Shown here in pieces: positions 26,845-35,132 of a stretch of 64,000 nt of DNA. The stretch's first letter is position 1. Each line of letters opens with the position of its first letter. Below the pieces are notes generated by a model. That model was not told where the DNA came from, searched no databases, and saw nothing but the letters and a program-made list of their open reading frames with translations. The stretch comes from Actinomyces glycerinitolerans (GTDB taxonomy: Bacteria; Actinomycetota; Actinomycetes; Actinomycetales; Actinomycetaceae), in contig NZ_FQTT01000011.1 of assembly GCF_900098745.1 (NCBI RefSeq), positions 282,237-346,236 on the forward strand, read 5' to 3'. Made by a program: the position numbers and the translations under genes.

Positions 26845-26985
26845 CACAAAGTGTCCAGGATCGGCACAAACGACTCCGACGCGGCCCGCGGCCATGGGCA
26901 GAACGTTGGAATCATGCGGATTCAAAATCGGCTCCAGCGGTCGGCGACGGCCTTAGTGCCGAATTCGGACATTCCGCCCCACGGC
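26845..26985. repeat. Dispersed inverted element, copy A
   Basis: The left arm GTGTCCAGGATCGGCACA (26851) is the rough inverse of the right arm GTGCCGAATTCGGACA (26956). GAACGTTG sits at 26901. Copy B at 49941-50080 has the same three landmarks with the same spacing to within a base. Both copies lie about 100 bp beyond the 3' end of a minus-strand gene. Confidence 0.6.
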
Positions 26986-27083
26986 GGGGCGCCCGGGCAC
27001 ACACCACCCACACCCACCAGCACCCAGCCCACCAGGCCGGCAACACCCACCACCCACCACACCCACACGCCGGAAAAGCCCGT

Positions 27084-28274
27084 TTAGGAGGAGCGGATTG
27101 CGGCATCCAAAACCATGGCTGCGGCTCCCAGCGCCGCGGCGGTGCCGCAGTTCTGTGAAAGCCTCGCCGACACCGGACGCGAGGCGGCCGCCCCATAGCG
27201 CAGTTTGAGCTCACTCTCAATGGCCCGCAGGTACACCGCGCCAGCGCCGGCGGCACTCGGCCCAGTGAGGATGACGGCCGCATTGTCCAGCACGTTGACG
27301 ACCGACCGTATCGCTACTGCCAGAGCGCGAGCGGACTCGGCGAGCAGACGCCGCGCGGACTCGTTCCCCAGGTGCGCGGCCCGGGCGATCGCCGCGAAAT
27401 CCGCCTCGACCGAACCGCGTGAACCGACCTGCGCCCCCAACCCTGCGGGGCCGGCGATGTCGGGGTCCAACAGCGCCCTGGACACCACCGCTTGTGGTCC
27501 GGCAACCGCCTCCACGCAGCCGCGGGCCCCACAAGTGCACACCGGGCCGTTGAGATCCACGCAAACGTGCCCGAGCTCGCCGGCATTGGCCGAGGTCCCC
27601 CGCTGCAAGCGGCCGCCGACCAGCAGTCCTCCGCCGATGCCGGCACCCAGGTAGACCACCAGGGCGTCGTCTGCGCGCCCGCTCGGAGAAACCCACCATT
27701 CGCCTAGTGCCGCCGCAGTGGCATCGTTCTCCATGAGGACGGGCATGCCGGTCGACCGCTCCAACGCCGCGCGCAGTTCATCGCGGTCGGTCGCGGAGGT
27801 CGTCCCGGGCAGACCGCGGTCGGCGGGTCCCGCCAGCACCACGCCGGTTCCAACCAACTTGGTGTTGTCGATTCCGGTGCCGGCAATGATCTCCGCAATG
27901 GCCTCCTGCACAGTCTCCCGCAGACAGCCCTGTCCCACGCCCTTCCCCGGGTCTGTTGGCAGCTCTCTCCGGGTGCGTCCAATGATCGCGCCCAACAGGT
28001 CGGTCAGCACCAGCACCATGTCGGTGCGCGTCAGGTGCACACCGACCGCATACCTAGAGTCCGGCGCAACCCGCACGAAGGTTCGCGGCTTCCCACCGGT
28101 TGATGGAGCTCTTCCGGTTTCCTCAAGCAGCCCCTCATCCAGCAGGCGACGGGTAATGGTCGAGATCGACGCTCCGGTCAGCCCGGTCCGCTTGACCAGT
28201 TCCGCCCGTGAGGTGCGCTCCAGAGCGCGCACGAGGTCGAACACCAGCGCCTTGGTATCGGTACCTCGTACCAT
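27084..28274 (-). CDS. ROK-family transcriptional regulator
   Basis: This 396-residue NagC/XylR-type repressor has an N-terminal winged helix-turn-helix (about 1-75, ERTSRAELVKRTGLTGASISTI, written as TSRAELVKRTGLTGASIS) and a ROK sugar-kinase-like domain. The ROK signature is VVYLGAGIGGGLLVGGRL followed by the zinc motif GHVCVDLNGPVCTCGARGC. An ATP-type GTGVVLAGPAD motif is also present. It probably controls the mannoside locus, sensing a mono- or disaccharide. AAGGAG lies eight bases before the ATG at 28274. It is divergent from the LacI-like gene at 28433. Confidence 0.9.
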   Translation of the reverse strand: MVRGTDTKALVFDLVRALERTSRAELVKRTGLTGASISTITRRLLDEGLLEETGRAPSTGGKPRTFVRVAPDSRYAVGVHLTRTDMVLVLTDLLGAIIGRTRRELPTDPGKGVGQGCLRETVQEAIAEIIAGTGIDNTKLVGTGVVLAGPADRGLPGTTSATDRDELRAALERSTGMPVLMENDATAAALGEWWVSPSGRADDALVVYLGAGIGGGLLVGGRLQRGTSANAGELGHVCVDLNGPVCTCGARGCVEAVAGPQAVVSRALLDPDIAGPAGLGAQVGSRGSVEADFAAIARAAHLGNESARRLLAESARALAVAIRSVVNVLDNAAVILTGPSAAGAGAVYLRAIESELKLRYGAAASRPVSARLSQNCGTAAALGAAAMVLDAAIRSS

Positions 28275-28432
28275 CCACTGTCTCCTTCATAATCCCGTTA
28301 TCCCGGACAAATGCGGCAGGCCACATCCCCGTTCCGACCTAGGATAGGGGGCGTCCCGGCTCACACCGGGTGGCTTCCCAGGCGCCGCTGATCTCGGCCC
28401 GACCAGCAATTGGTTCAGACTGAAAGGCCCGC

Positions 28433-29296
28433 ATGACTACCGGCTCGGATACTCACCGTTGGGGCATGGTTCTAGCCCGCCCACGGGGACTACTTACTGC
28501 CGAGTCCTTCTGGTCGGAGAACGCCGACGGCATCGAAGAAACCCTGCGCGGCACCTCTGTACTGTTCTTCCTGCATCAGGTTCCCGGACTGTGTGAGGAG
28601 CTGGAGGTCTATCGCCGCTGGGCCGCCGAGGCCTTCGTCCGCGGGGTGATTCTCGTCAATCCGCTGGTGGACGATCCGCGTCCGGCACTCCTGAATGAGC
28701 TGGGCCTGGCCACACTCCACGCGGGTGTGGAGCAGGCTGTACCTGACACTGCTTCGATCGTCTCCGACAACGCCGAATCAACCCGCGGGGTGATGGAGCG
28801 GCTGCACGAACTCGGCCACGAGCGCATCGCCCGCGTAAGCGGCCCTGAGCACCTGGCGCACACCCTGATCCGGGACACGGTGGCCCGCCGGGTGGCACAG
28901 GAACTCGGCGTAGAACTGCGCATCGTCCCGGGTGATTACAGCGAGGCCTCTGGTCAGCGGGCCACCGCGGAGTTGCTGAAGCTCCCCGCGGCCACGCGTC
29001 CGACGGCGATCATCTACGACAACGACACCATGGCGCTTGCCGGGCTGGCCACCGCCTCCGCTCTGGGCGCCGTCGTGCCCGACGACGTCAGCCTCGTCGC
29101 CTGGGACGACTCCTCCTCCTGCCAGCTGGCCTCACCCCCAATCACCGCGATCGCACAGGATGTGCATGCGTTTGGCCGGACCATCGCCGAATGCGTGCTG
29201 CGCATTGAGTCCGGGCAGACCTCCTTCGAAGTTCCTGAGCCCGCCCACCACTGGCTGCGGCGCGCCTCCGTGGCGGAGGTGACGCCGCAGCCGTGA
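28433..29296 (+). CDS. LacI-type sensor domain protein lacking the DNA-binding domain
   Basis: This 287-residue protein matches the periplasmic-binding-like C-terminal domain of LacI/GalR regulators. WGMVLARPRGLLTAESFW corresponds to the first strand after the usual hinge, VMERLHELGHERIARVSGP to the core, and ALGAVVPDDVSLVAWDDSS to the late signature. The normal ~60-residue helix-turn-helix and hinge are missing. GAAAGG precedes the ATG by five bases, and the 158 bp upstream encode no such domain. It lies convergent with the beta-mannosidase gene and divergent from the ROK regulator. It may sense sugar and act through another protein. Confidence 0.8.
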   Translation: MTTGSDTHRWGMVLARPRGLLTAESFWSENADGIEETLRGTSVLFFLHQVPGLCEELEVYRRWAAEAFVRGVILVNPLVDDPRPALLNELGLATLHAGVEQAVPDTASIVSDNAESTRGVMERLHELGHERIARVSGPEHLAHTLIRDTVARRVAQELGVELRIVPGDYSEASGQRATAELLKLPAATRPTAIIYDNDTMALAGLATASALGAVVPDDVSLVAWDDSSSCQLASPPITAIAQDVHAFGRTIAECVLRIESGQTSFEVPEPAHHWLRRASVAEVTPQP

Positions 29297-29336
29297 CGGC
29301 GGCACGTGGCCGCAACATGCCCGATCGCCGTCGCGG

Positions 29337-31769
29337 TCAGCCCGCCAAATGATTGGCGCTGCGCAGCACCGGCCAGGTGGCCAGCACCTGCGGGTCTGTC
29401 GGTTCGCCGTCGGTCAGGACAGTGAATGAGGCCTGCTCGCCGGGCAGCAGGGTGGTGAGCATGTCGTCGACGACGGCGCCGGGCCGTTCGGCATCGGCGG
29501 TTACCGCCACGTCCCGCAACAGCACTCGCGCGGTCACGTCGAGCCGGTAACCGCCCGCAATCCGGGCCACCTTCACGTCCGCGTCGAATTCGGGCAGGCC
29601 GGCCTCGCGGTCGGTGGACACGAACCAGACGACGCGGCGGGCGTCGTCGGCCTCGGCCATGAGGAAGCCATCCGGGTCCTCCGGCAGGGCCAGCTCGACC
29701 GCGGCGGCAGCGCGGGGCGCGACCTCGATTCGGCGCTCCTCCCACGCGACCTCCAGCCCGTGGCGCGTGCCGTATCCAATCCTGACGTGCGCGACCCAAG
29801 GCTCGGCCAGGTCGTTGACCGCCGCCAGCCGGACCCGGCCGCCCTCGGCGGGCTCCAGGCACAGCATGCGGTCCTGCTGGGCGTGGCGCAACGCGTACCA
29901 GGCGGGCTTGCGCACCCCGGCGGAGTCGACCACGGCCCAGGAGATGACGGGCCAGCAGTCGTTGAGCTGCCAGATCAGCGATCCCGTGCAGTGCGGCTGG
30001 AGCGAGCGGAAGTGGCGCACTCCGAAGTCGAGGGCGCGCGCCTGGTTGAGCTGAGTGGCCCAGTGCCAGTGGCGGAAGTCGACCGGCTCGGGGAAGTGGG
30101 CATCCAGCCCGCGGCGCAGCTTGGTGAAGCCGTCCTCGGCCTTCTGGTGCACGGCCAGTTGCGCGCCGCTCACGTCCAGCGGCTCATCGTGCACCGCGGC
30201 GGTGAGGGTGGAGTAGGCCATGGGCCCGCCGAAGCCGAACTCGGAGGCGAAGCGCGGCGTCTGGTCCGCATAGTGCAGGTAATCGAGCTCGTTCCACACG
30301 TCCCATACGTGCGTGTCGCCGTCGGTGCGGTTATTCGCCTCGGCCTCGGGATCCGGGCTGAACGGGCTGGAGGGGATGTAGGGAGTGGTCGGGTCCAGTT
30401 CGGCGACGACCGCCGGGAGTATCTCCCGGTAGTATCCCTGCCCCCAGGCACGGCCCCGCAGGCGCTCCTTCCAACCCCAGTCCTGGAAGGCCGTCTCGTT
30501 CTCGTTGCTGCCGCACCACAGTGCCAGGCACGCGTGTCCACCCAGCCGGGCCACCGCCTGGCGGGCCTCGGCGATGACGTTGTCCCTCATCCAGGCATCC
30601 TCGCTGTAGGCGGCGCAGGCGAACATGAAGTCCTGCCACACCAGCAGCCCGAACTCATCGGCGGCGTCGTAGAAGTACTCGGACTCGTAGATGCCGCCGC
30701 CCCACACACGCACGGTGTTGCAGTTGGCCTCCACCGCGTCCGCCAGGGCGCGCCGGTAGCGGGCACGGGTGATGCGGGTGGGGAAGACGTCGTCGGGGAT
30801 CCAGTTGACCCCCTTGGCCAGCACCAGCTCTCCGTTGACCTTGAGCCGCAGCGGCGTCCCGATCTCATCGGGCGTCAGATCCACCTCCATGCGCCGGAAA
30901 CCGACGCGACGGGACCAGACGGGTTCCCCGTCCAGGTGCAACGTCGACTCGTACAGGGGCTGGTCACCATATCCGCGCGGCCACCACACGTCGGCGTCGG
31001 CCACGCGCGCCTCGAGCACGACCTCGCTGATGCCGGGGGCTTCGGCCGTTACCTCCACGGTGGTTCCCGCGACGGCGTAGGCCAGGGACGCGGCCGGCGC
31101 GTCCGGGTCCCGCTCGACTTCGGCGACCAGCCGGGCGACGCCCACACTCCCCTCCAGGTCCACCCCCAGGCGCACGCCGCGGACCCGGGTCCCGCTCCAC
31201 CGCTCCAGGCGCACCGGTTGCCAGATGCCGGCGGTGATCGTCACCGGCCCCCAGTCCCAGCCGAAGGAGCAGGCGCTCTTGCGGACCATGGGGAAGGGGT
31301 GGGCGTTGACGAACGGGTACTCGCCGTGGAGGCGCTCGCGCTCCTCGGCCACGTTGAGCGCGGAGGTGAAGTCGACCACCAGGCGGTTCTCACCGGCCTG
31401 CAGCAGGTGGCCGACGTCGAACCGGTACCGTCGGAACTGGTTGTCGGTGCGGCCCAGCTCGACGTCGTTGAGGGTGACCGTGGCGATCGTGTCCAGGCCC
31501 TCGAATACCAGCTCGACATGCTCACCGGGCGCGGCCGGTGCGGCGTCGAAGCGCAGTTCGTAGCGCCAGTCGCAGCGCCACATCCAGGCCAGGCGCTCCT
31601 CGTTGTCGGCGTCCAGCGGGTCGGGGATGAGGCCGGCGTCCAACAGGTCGGTGTGTACGCAGCCGGGGACGGTTGCCGGCACCGTCTCGGGGATCCGGGT
31701 CTCCTCCGGGACGGCGCCAGCCAGATGGCTCAGTCGCCAGCCGGAGTTCAGCGTGGTCGTGGTGATCAT
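29337..31769 (-). CDS. Beta-mannosidase, GH2 family
   Basis: This 810-residue cytoplasmic glycosidase hydrolyses terminal beta-mannose residues from mannan or N-glycan oligosaccharides. It has the GH2 order of sugar-binding, immunoglobulin-like and TIM-barrel domains. RRVGFRRMEVDL and FPTRITRARYRRALADA lead into the barrel. The acid/base region is LALWCGSNENETAFQDWGW and the nucleophile region RFASEFGFGGPMAY. The mannosidase-type N-terminus SGWRLSHL-VPGCVHTDLLDAGLIPDP favours beta-mannosidase over beta-galactosidase. The ATG at 31769 follows AGGAAAGACCACC. It is the last gene of the transporter operon. No signal peptide is seen, so the substrate must be imported. Confidence 0.92.
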   Translation of the reverse strand: MITTTTLNSGWRLSHLAGAVPEETRIPETVPATVPGCVHTDLLDAGLIPDPLDADNEERLAWMWRCDWRYELRFDAAPAAPGEHVELVFEGLDTIATVTLNDVELGRTDNQFRRYRFDVGHLLQAGENRLVVDFTSALNVAEERERLHGEYPFVNAHPFPMVRKSACSFGWDWGPVTITAGIWQPVRLERWSGTRVRGVRLGVDLEGSVGVARLVAEVERDPDAPAASLAYAVAGTTVEVTAEAPGISEVVLEARVADADVWWPRGYGDQPLYESTLHLDGEPVWSRRVGFRRMEVDLTPDEIGTPLRLKVNGELVLAKGVNWIPDDVFPTRITRARYRRALADAVEANCNTVRVWGGGIYESEYFYDAADEFGLLVWQDFMFACAAYSEDAWMRDNVIAEARQAVARLGGHACLALWCGSNENETAFQDWGWKERLRGRAWGQGYYREILPAVVAELDPTTPYIPSSPFSPDPEAEANNRTDGDTHVWDVWNELDYLHYADQTPRFASEFGFGGPMAYSTLTAAVHDEPLDVSGAQLAVHQKAEDGFTKLRRGLDAHFPEPVDFRHWHWATQLNQARALDFGVRHFRSLQPHCTGSLIWQLNDCWPVISWAVVDSAGVRKPAWYALRHAQQDRMLCLEPAEGGRVRLAAVNDLAEPWVAHVRIGYGTRHGLEVAWEERRIEVAPRAAAAVELALPEDPDGFLMAEADDARRVVWFVSTDREAGLPEFDADVKVARIAGGYRLDVTARVLLRDVAVTADAERPGAVVDDMLTTLLPGEQASFTVLTDGEPTDPQVLATWPVLRSANHLAG

Positions 31770-31789
31770 GGGTGGTCTTTCCTGAGTGG

Positions 31790-32440
31790 TCAGTGTGCGG
31801 ATGATTCCGGGGCGTCCATGCCGGCGGCCCGCCAGGCCTGCCACCAGGCGTCGGCAATGGCGCGGTGGCCGGCGGGCGTGGGGTGGACGCCGTCGGCAGC
31901 GACGGCGGCATCACCGATTTGGGCCGCGAGCGCCGTCATGGGTTCTTGCAGCGGCACGTATACGGCGTCGAGCTCCTGGGCGATCCGTGCGATCGCCCGC
32001 ACCCGCGGGTTCAGGTCCTCCTGCCAGCTGCGGTCCTCCCCGGTGTAGGGCAGCACGAAGGGGGAGAGCAGGACCAGCGGCGTGCCGGCGGCGGCGAATG
32101 GAGCGAGCAGTTCCCGCAGCCGCCGTCCGAAGTCGGGAATGGGAGAGACGATGCCCTCGTCATAGCGTCGCCAGGTGTCGTTGATGCCGATGTAGACGCT
32201 GAGCACGTCGGGGGCCAGATCGATAACGTCTCGCTGCCAACGCTCCGCCAGGTCCACCAGGCGGTCCCCACCGATGCCGGTGTTCAGGACCGTGCCCCCG
32301 GCCAGGTGTTCCTCGGCCAGGAGCTGCACGTAGTTGTGTCCCAGGTCGTGCGGGTCGCGCTTATCGATGCGCCCCCACTCGGTGATCGAGTCGCCGGTGA
32401 ACAGCCACCGCTGGGGGCCCGGGTTTGCCGGGGGCGTCAC
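31790..32440 (-). CDS. SGNH/GDSL hydrolase, probable carbohydrate esterase
   Basis: This 216-residue SGNH hydrolase shows all four blocks: LFTGDSITEWG (Ser), NTGIGGDRLVDL (Gly), VYIGINDTWRR (Asn) and VAADGVHPTPAGHRAIA (Asp-His). It has no signal peptide. In this operon it probably removes acetyl groups from imported manno-oligosaccharides before the beta-mannosidase acts. That is inference from context, as SGNH esterases have many substrates. Its ATG overlaps the stop of the upstream ATPase gene (32437-32440). Confidence 0.88.
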   Translation of the reverse strand: MTPPANPGPQRWLFTGDSITEWGRIDKRDPHDLGHNYVQLLAEEHLAGGTVLNTGIGGDRLVDLAERWQRDVIDLAPDVLSVYIGINDTWRRYDEGIVSPIPDFGRRLRELLAPFAAAGTPLVLLSPFVLPYTGEDRSWQEDLNPRVRAIARIAQELDAVYVPLQEPMTALAAQIGDAAVAADGVHPTPAGHRAIADAWWQAWRAAGMDAPESSAH

Positions 32441-33261
32441 TGGTTCGCCCCCTGCTGACGGCGCAGCTGGGCCAGGCGGCGCTCCGGGTCGGGGGCGGCG
32501 GCCAGGAGTCGCTTGGTGTACTCGTGGTTCGGGTGGAGGATCACCGTGTCTGCCGGCCCGCGTTCTACGACGTCACCGTGGTAGAGCACCATGATCTCGT
32601 CGGAGAAGTGGCGGGCGGTGGCCAGGTCGTGAGTGATGTACAGGACGCCGAGGTCGTTGTCCTGCTGCAGCTCGGCCAGCAGGTTGAGCACCCCCAGGCG
32701 GATCGACACGTCCAGCATGGACACCGGTTCATCGGCGATGAGGATGCCCGGGTCGGGGGCCAGGGCACGGGCTATGGCCACGCGCTGGCGCTGGCCGCCG
32801 GACAGTTCATGCGGCTTGCGATCGGCGTAGTCGTCGGCCGGATCCAGTCGCACGCGGCGCAGCAGCTCCAGCACCCGCTCGCGTACCGCATCCTTGCCCA
32901 GGTGCGGATTGTGGAGCCGGACCGGACGCGCCAAGTGGTGGCCGATCGTGTGGTAGGGGTTCAGGGAGGCGAAGGGGTCCTGGAAGACCATCTGCACGGT
33001 GTTGCGGTAGCGCGCCAGTCCCCGGCCGCGGCGGCTGACGGGCTCGCCGTCGAGCAGGATCTCGCCGCTGGTGGGCGACTCGAGCTGCAGCAGGAGCTTG
33101 GCGATGGTGGACTTGCCGGAGCCGGACTGTCCGACCAGCGCAATGGTCTTCCCCGGCACCAGCCGGAATGAGACGTCATCCACCGCGCGCAGGGTGGAGG
33201 TGTGCAGCCCGTTGCGGAGCGTGTACTCCTTGACGAGGTTCCGCGCTTCAAGGACGGTCAT
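32437..33261 (-). CDS. Oligopeptide/oligosaccharide ABC transporter ATPase (OppF/DppF type)
   Basis: This 274-residue ATPase is one of two that power the Opp-type importer. It has the Walker A GQSGSGKST, the ABC signature ELSGGQRQRVAIARAL, the Walker B GILIADEPVSMLD and the H-loop LYITHDLATARHFS. The C-terminal extension with HPNHEYTKRLLAAAPDP is the oligopeptide-type domain. Stop and start overlap at both ends with its neighbours. The association with beta-mannosidase suggests sugar rather than peptide cargo, as known for related oligosaccharide importers. Confidence 0.93.
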   Translation of the reverse strand: MTVLEARNLVKEYTLRNGLHTSTLRAVDDVSFRLVPGKTIALVGQSGSGKSTIAKLLLQLESPTSGEILLDGEPVSRRGRGLARYRNTVQMVFQDPFASLNPYHTIGHHLARPVRLHNPHLGKDAVRERVLELLRRVRLDPADDYADRKPHELSGGQRQRVAIARALAPDPGILIADEPVSMLDVSIRLGVLNLLAELQQDNDLGVLYITHDLATARHFSDEIMVLYHGDVVERGPADTVILHPNHEYTKRLLAAAPDPERRLAQLRRQQGANQ

Positions 33262-34163
33262 GACTGCTCCTTAACGTGGGTGCGGCGGGTGCGGACGAAC
33301 GCGCCACGCTCGCCGGTCAGCGACGGGAAGGAGCTGAGCAGCTGCTTGGTGTACTCCTCCTTGGGGTGGGTGTACAGCTCGATGGCGTCGTCGAGCTCGA
33401 TGACCACGCCGTCGCGCATGACGGCGATGCGGTCGGAGATCTCCAGCAGCAGCGGCAGATCGTGGGTGATGAAAATGACCGCGAAGCCGAGCTCCTCCCG
33501 CAGCCGCGAGATCTCCTGGAGGATCTCCCGCTGGACGACGACGTCGAGCGCGGTGGTGGGCTCGTCCATGATCAGGATCTGCGGCTCGAGGGCGAGCGCC
33601 ATGGCGATCATGACGCGCTGCCGCATGCCGCCGGACAGCTCGTGGGGGTAGGCGTCCAGGCGATTGCGGTCCACGCCCACACTCTCCAGGAGTTCGCCGC
33701 TGCGCTCCAGCCGCTGCTGCTTGCTCATCTCCGGACGGTGGGTGGTCAGCACGTCGCCCAGCTGGGTCTTGACCTTGAGCACCGGGTTCAGGGAGTTCAT
33801 CGCCCCCTGGAAGACCATGGCGATCTTGTCCCAGCGCACTGCCCGCAGGTCGGCGCCCGTCAGGGCGGTCAGGTCGATGTCGTAGCCCTCGCGGGAGTGG
33901 AAGACCGCGGAGCCGCTCACGCGGCGGGCCGGGTCCTTGAGCAGTTGGACCACGCCGTAGGCGAGCGTTGATTTTCCGCAGCCGGACTCCCCCGCCAGGC
34001 CCAGAATCTCACCGCGGTGCAGGGTCAGGGACACGTCCTTGACGGCATGTACGGGTGGGTCGACGTCGTAGTCGATCGACATGTGTTCAATATCGAGGAC
34101 GGCGGGCCGGGGGGTGCGGCCGGCGGGCCGGACGGTGCCGTCGATTGTGGTTCGGGGGCTCAT
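33258..34163 (-). CDS. Oligopeptide/oligosaccharide ABC transporter ATPase (OppD/DppD type)
   Basis: This 301-residue partner ATPase has Walker A GESGCGKST, signature ELSGGMRQRVMIAMAL, Walker B ILIMDEPTTALDVV and H-loop FITHDLPLL. The OppD-type C-terminal extension is present. The ATG at 34163 overlaps the permease stop (34160) as ATGA and follows AAGG, so a longer reading to 34346 inside the permease is rejected. It pairs with the ATPase at 32437. Confidence 0.93.
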   Translation of the reverse strand: MSPRTTIDGTVRPAGRTPRPAVLDIEHMSIDYDVDPPVHAVKDVSLTLHRGEILGLAGESGCGKSTLAYGVVQLLKDPARRVSGSAVFHSREGYDIDLTALTGADLRAVRWDKIAMVFQGAMNSLNPVLKVKTQLGDVLTTHRPEMSKQQRLERSGELLESVGVDRNRLDAYPHELSGGMRQRVMIAMALALEPQILIMDEPTTALDVVVQREILQEISRLREELGFAVIFITHDLPLLLEISDRIAVMRDGVVIELDDAIELYTHPKEEYTKQLLSSFPSLTGERGAFVRTRRTHVKEQS

Positions 34164-35119
34164 GCGGCGACCTTCTGGGGGGTGCGGTTGCGGGCGGACT
34201 CGGAGCGTTTGCGTGCACGACGGCGTTTCTTCGCGTCCGTGGCCGCCCGCAGCTTCGGGTTGATGGTCTCGTCGATCGAGTAGTTGATCATCGACAGTGC
34301 CGCGCCGAAGAGCGCGAGCATGAGGCCCGGCGGCACGAACCACCACCAGGCGCCGAGTCTGAGCGCCAGTCCGTTCTGGGCGTAGAACAGCATCGTGCCC
34401 CAGGTGAAGGAGCCCGAAGCACCCAGGCCGAGGAAGGACAGCCCGGCCTCGCCGAGGATGCCGGCGATGACCGCGCCGACCACCTGGGAGGCCAGCAGCG
34501 GGATCAGGTTGGGCAGGATCTCTATAGTCAGGATCCGCCAGGTCTTCTCCCCGCTCACGCGGGACGCCAGCACGTAGTCGCGATTGCGCACCGATAGGGT
34601 GACGCCGCGCAGCACCCGCGCGGACCCCGCCCAGCTGGTCAGCGAGAGGATGAAGGCCACCAGCCAGATGCTCTTCTTGGGCACGTAGCTGGAGATGATG
34701 ATGACCAGCGGGAGCCCGGGGATCACCAGCATGATGTTGGTGAACAGGGAGAACAGGTCATCCACGATGCCGCCGATGAAGGCGCCCACGACTCCGAAGA
34801 ACGCGGACAGCAGCAGCGTGAGGCTGCCGACGATCAACCCGATCAGTAGCGATCCGCGGGTGGCGTAGGTGAGTTGAGCGAGTACGTCCTGCCCGGTCTG
34901 CGTGGTGCCCAGCAGGAACTCGCCGGAAGGCGCCGTCATGCCGAGGTTGCGCACGGTCGAGGGGTTGCCGACCACGAGCGGTCCGACGAGCCCGAACAGG
35001 ATGGTGAGCACGACGATCGTGGTGCCGACGACGAGCTTGGGGGTGACGCGGAGGCGGAAACGGCTGCCGCTCCTGCGGGCGGGCCTGCTGCCGGCCGCGG
35101 TAGAGGTTTGCGTGGACAT
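34160..35119 (-). CDS. ABC transporter permease (OppC/DppC type)
   Basis: This 319-residue inner-membrane permease has about six membrane segments. The N-terminal OppC region (FGLVGPLVVGNPSTVRN) is followed by the extracytoplasmic loop LLGTTQTGQDVLAQLTYATR and the EAA-type coupling loop VRNRDYVLASRVSGEKTWRI near mid-protein. It forms the channel with the permease encoded immediately upstream (35133-36161). Confidence 0.92.
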   Translation of the reverse strand: MSTQTSTAAGSRPARRSGSRFRLRVTPKLVVGTTIVVLTILFGLVGPLVVGNPSTVRNLGMTAPSGEFLLGTTQTGQDVLAQLTYATRGSLLIGLIVGSLTLLLSAFFGVVGAFIGGIVDDLFSLFTNIMLVIPGLPLVIIISSYVPKKSIWLVAFILSLTSWAGSARVLRGVTLSVRNRDYVLASRVSGEKTWRILTIEILPNLIPLLASQVVGAVIAGILGEAGLSFLGLGASGSFTWGTMLFYAQNGLALRLGAWWWFVPPGLMLALFGAALSMINYSIDETINPKLRAATDAKKRRRARKRSESARNRTPQKVAA

Positions 35120-35132
35120 GGTGGAGCCTCCT

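Larger units (their letters stand above)
26212..27083. other. Gene-free segment with DnaA-box-like sites
   Basis: No credible gene lies in these 872 bp. Two exact TTATCCACA sequences occur, at 26294-26302 and 26633-26641, with a near match TGATCCACA at 26309-26317. An inverted repeat element occupies about 26845-26985. A CA-rich tract (26998-27070), G-rich on the minus strand, leads into the 3' end of the ROK gene. Confidence 0.55.

Noticed and set aside
26306-26956. Open frame of 216 codons in the gene-free interval after the GT4 gene
   Set aside because: Arg/Pro/Ala-rich translation without any domain; it contains a DnaA-box-like site and half of the dispersed inverted element.
29760-32048. 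Plus-strand open frame of 762 codons opposite the beta-mannosidase
   Set aside because: Antisense shadow; the GH2 catalytic motifs are on the minus strand.
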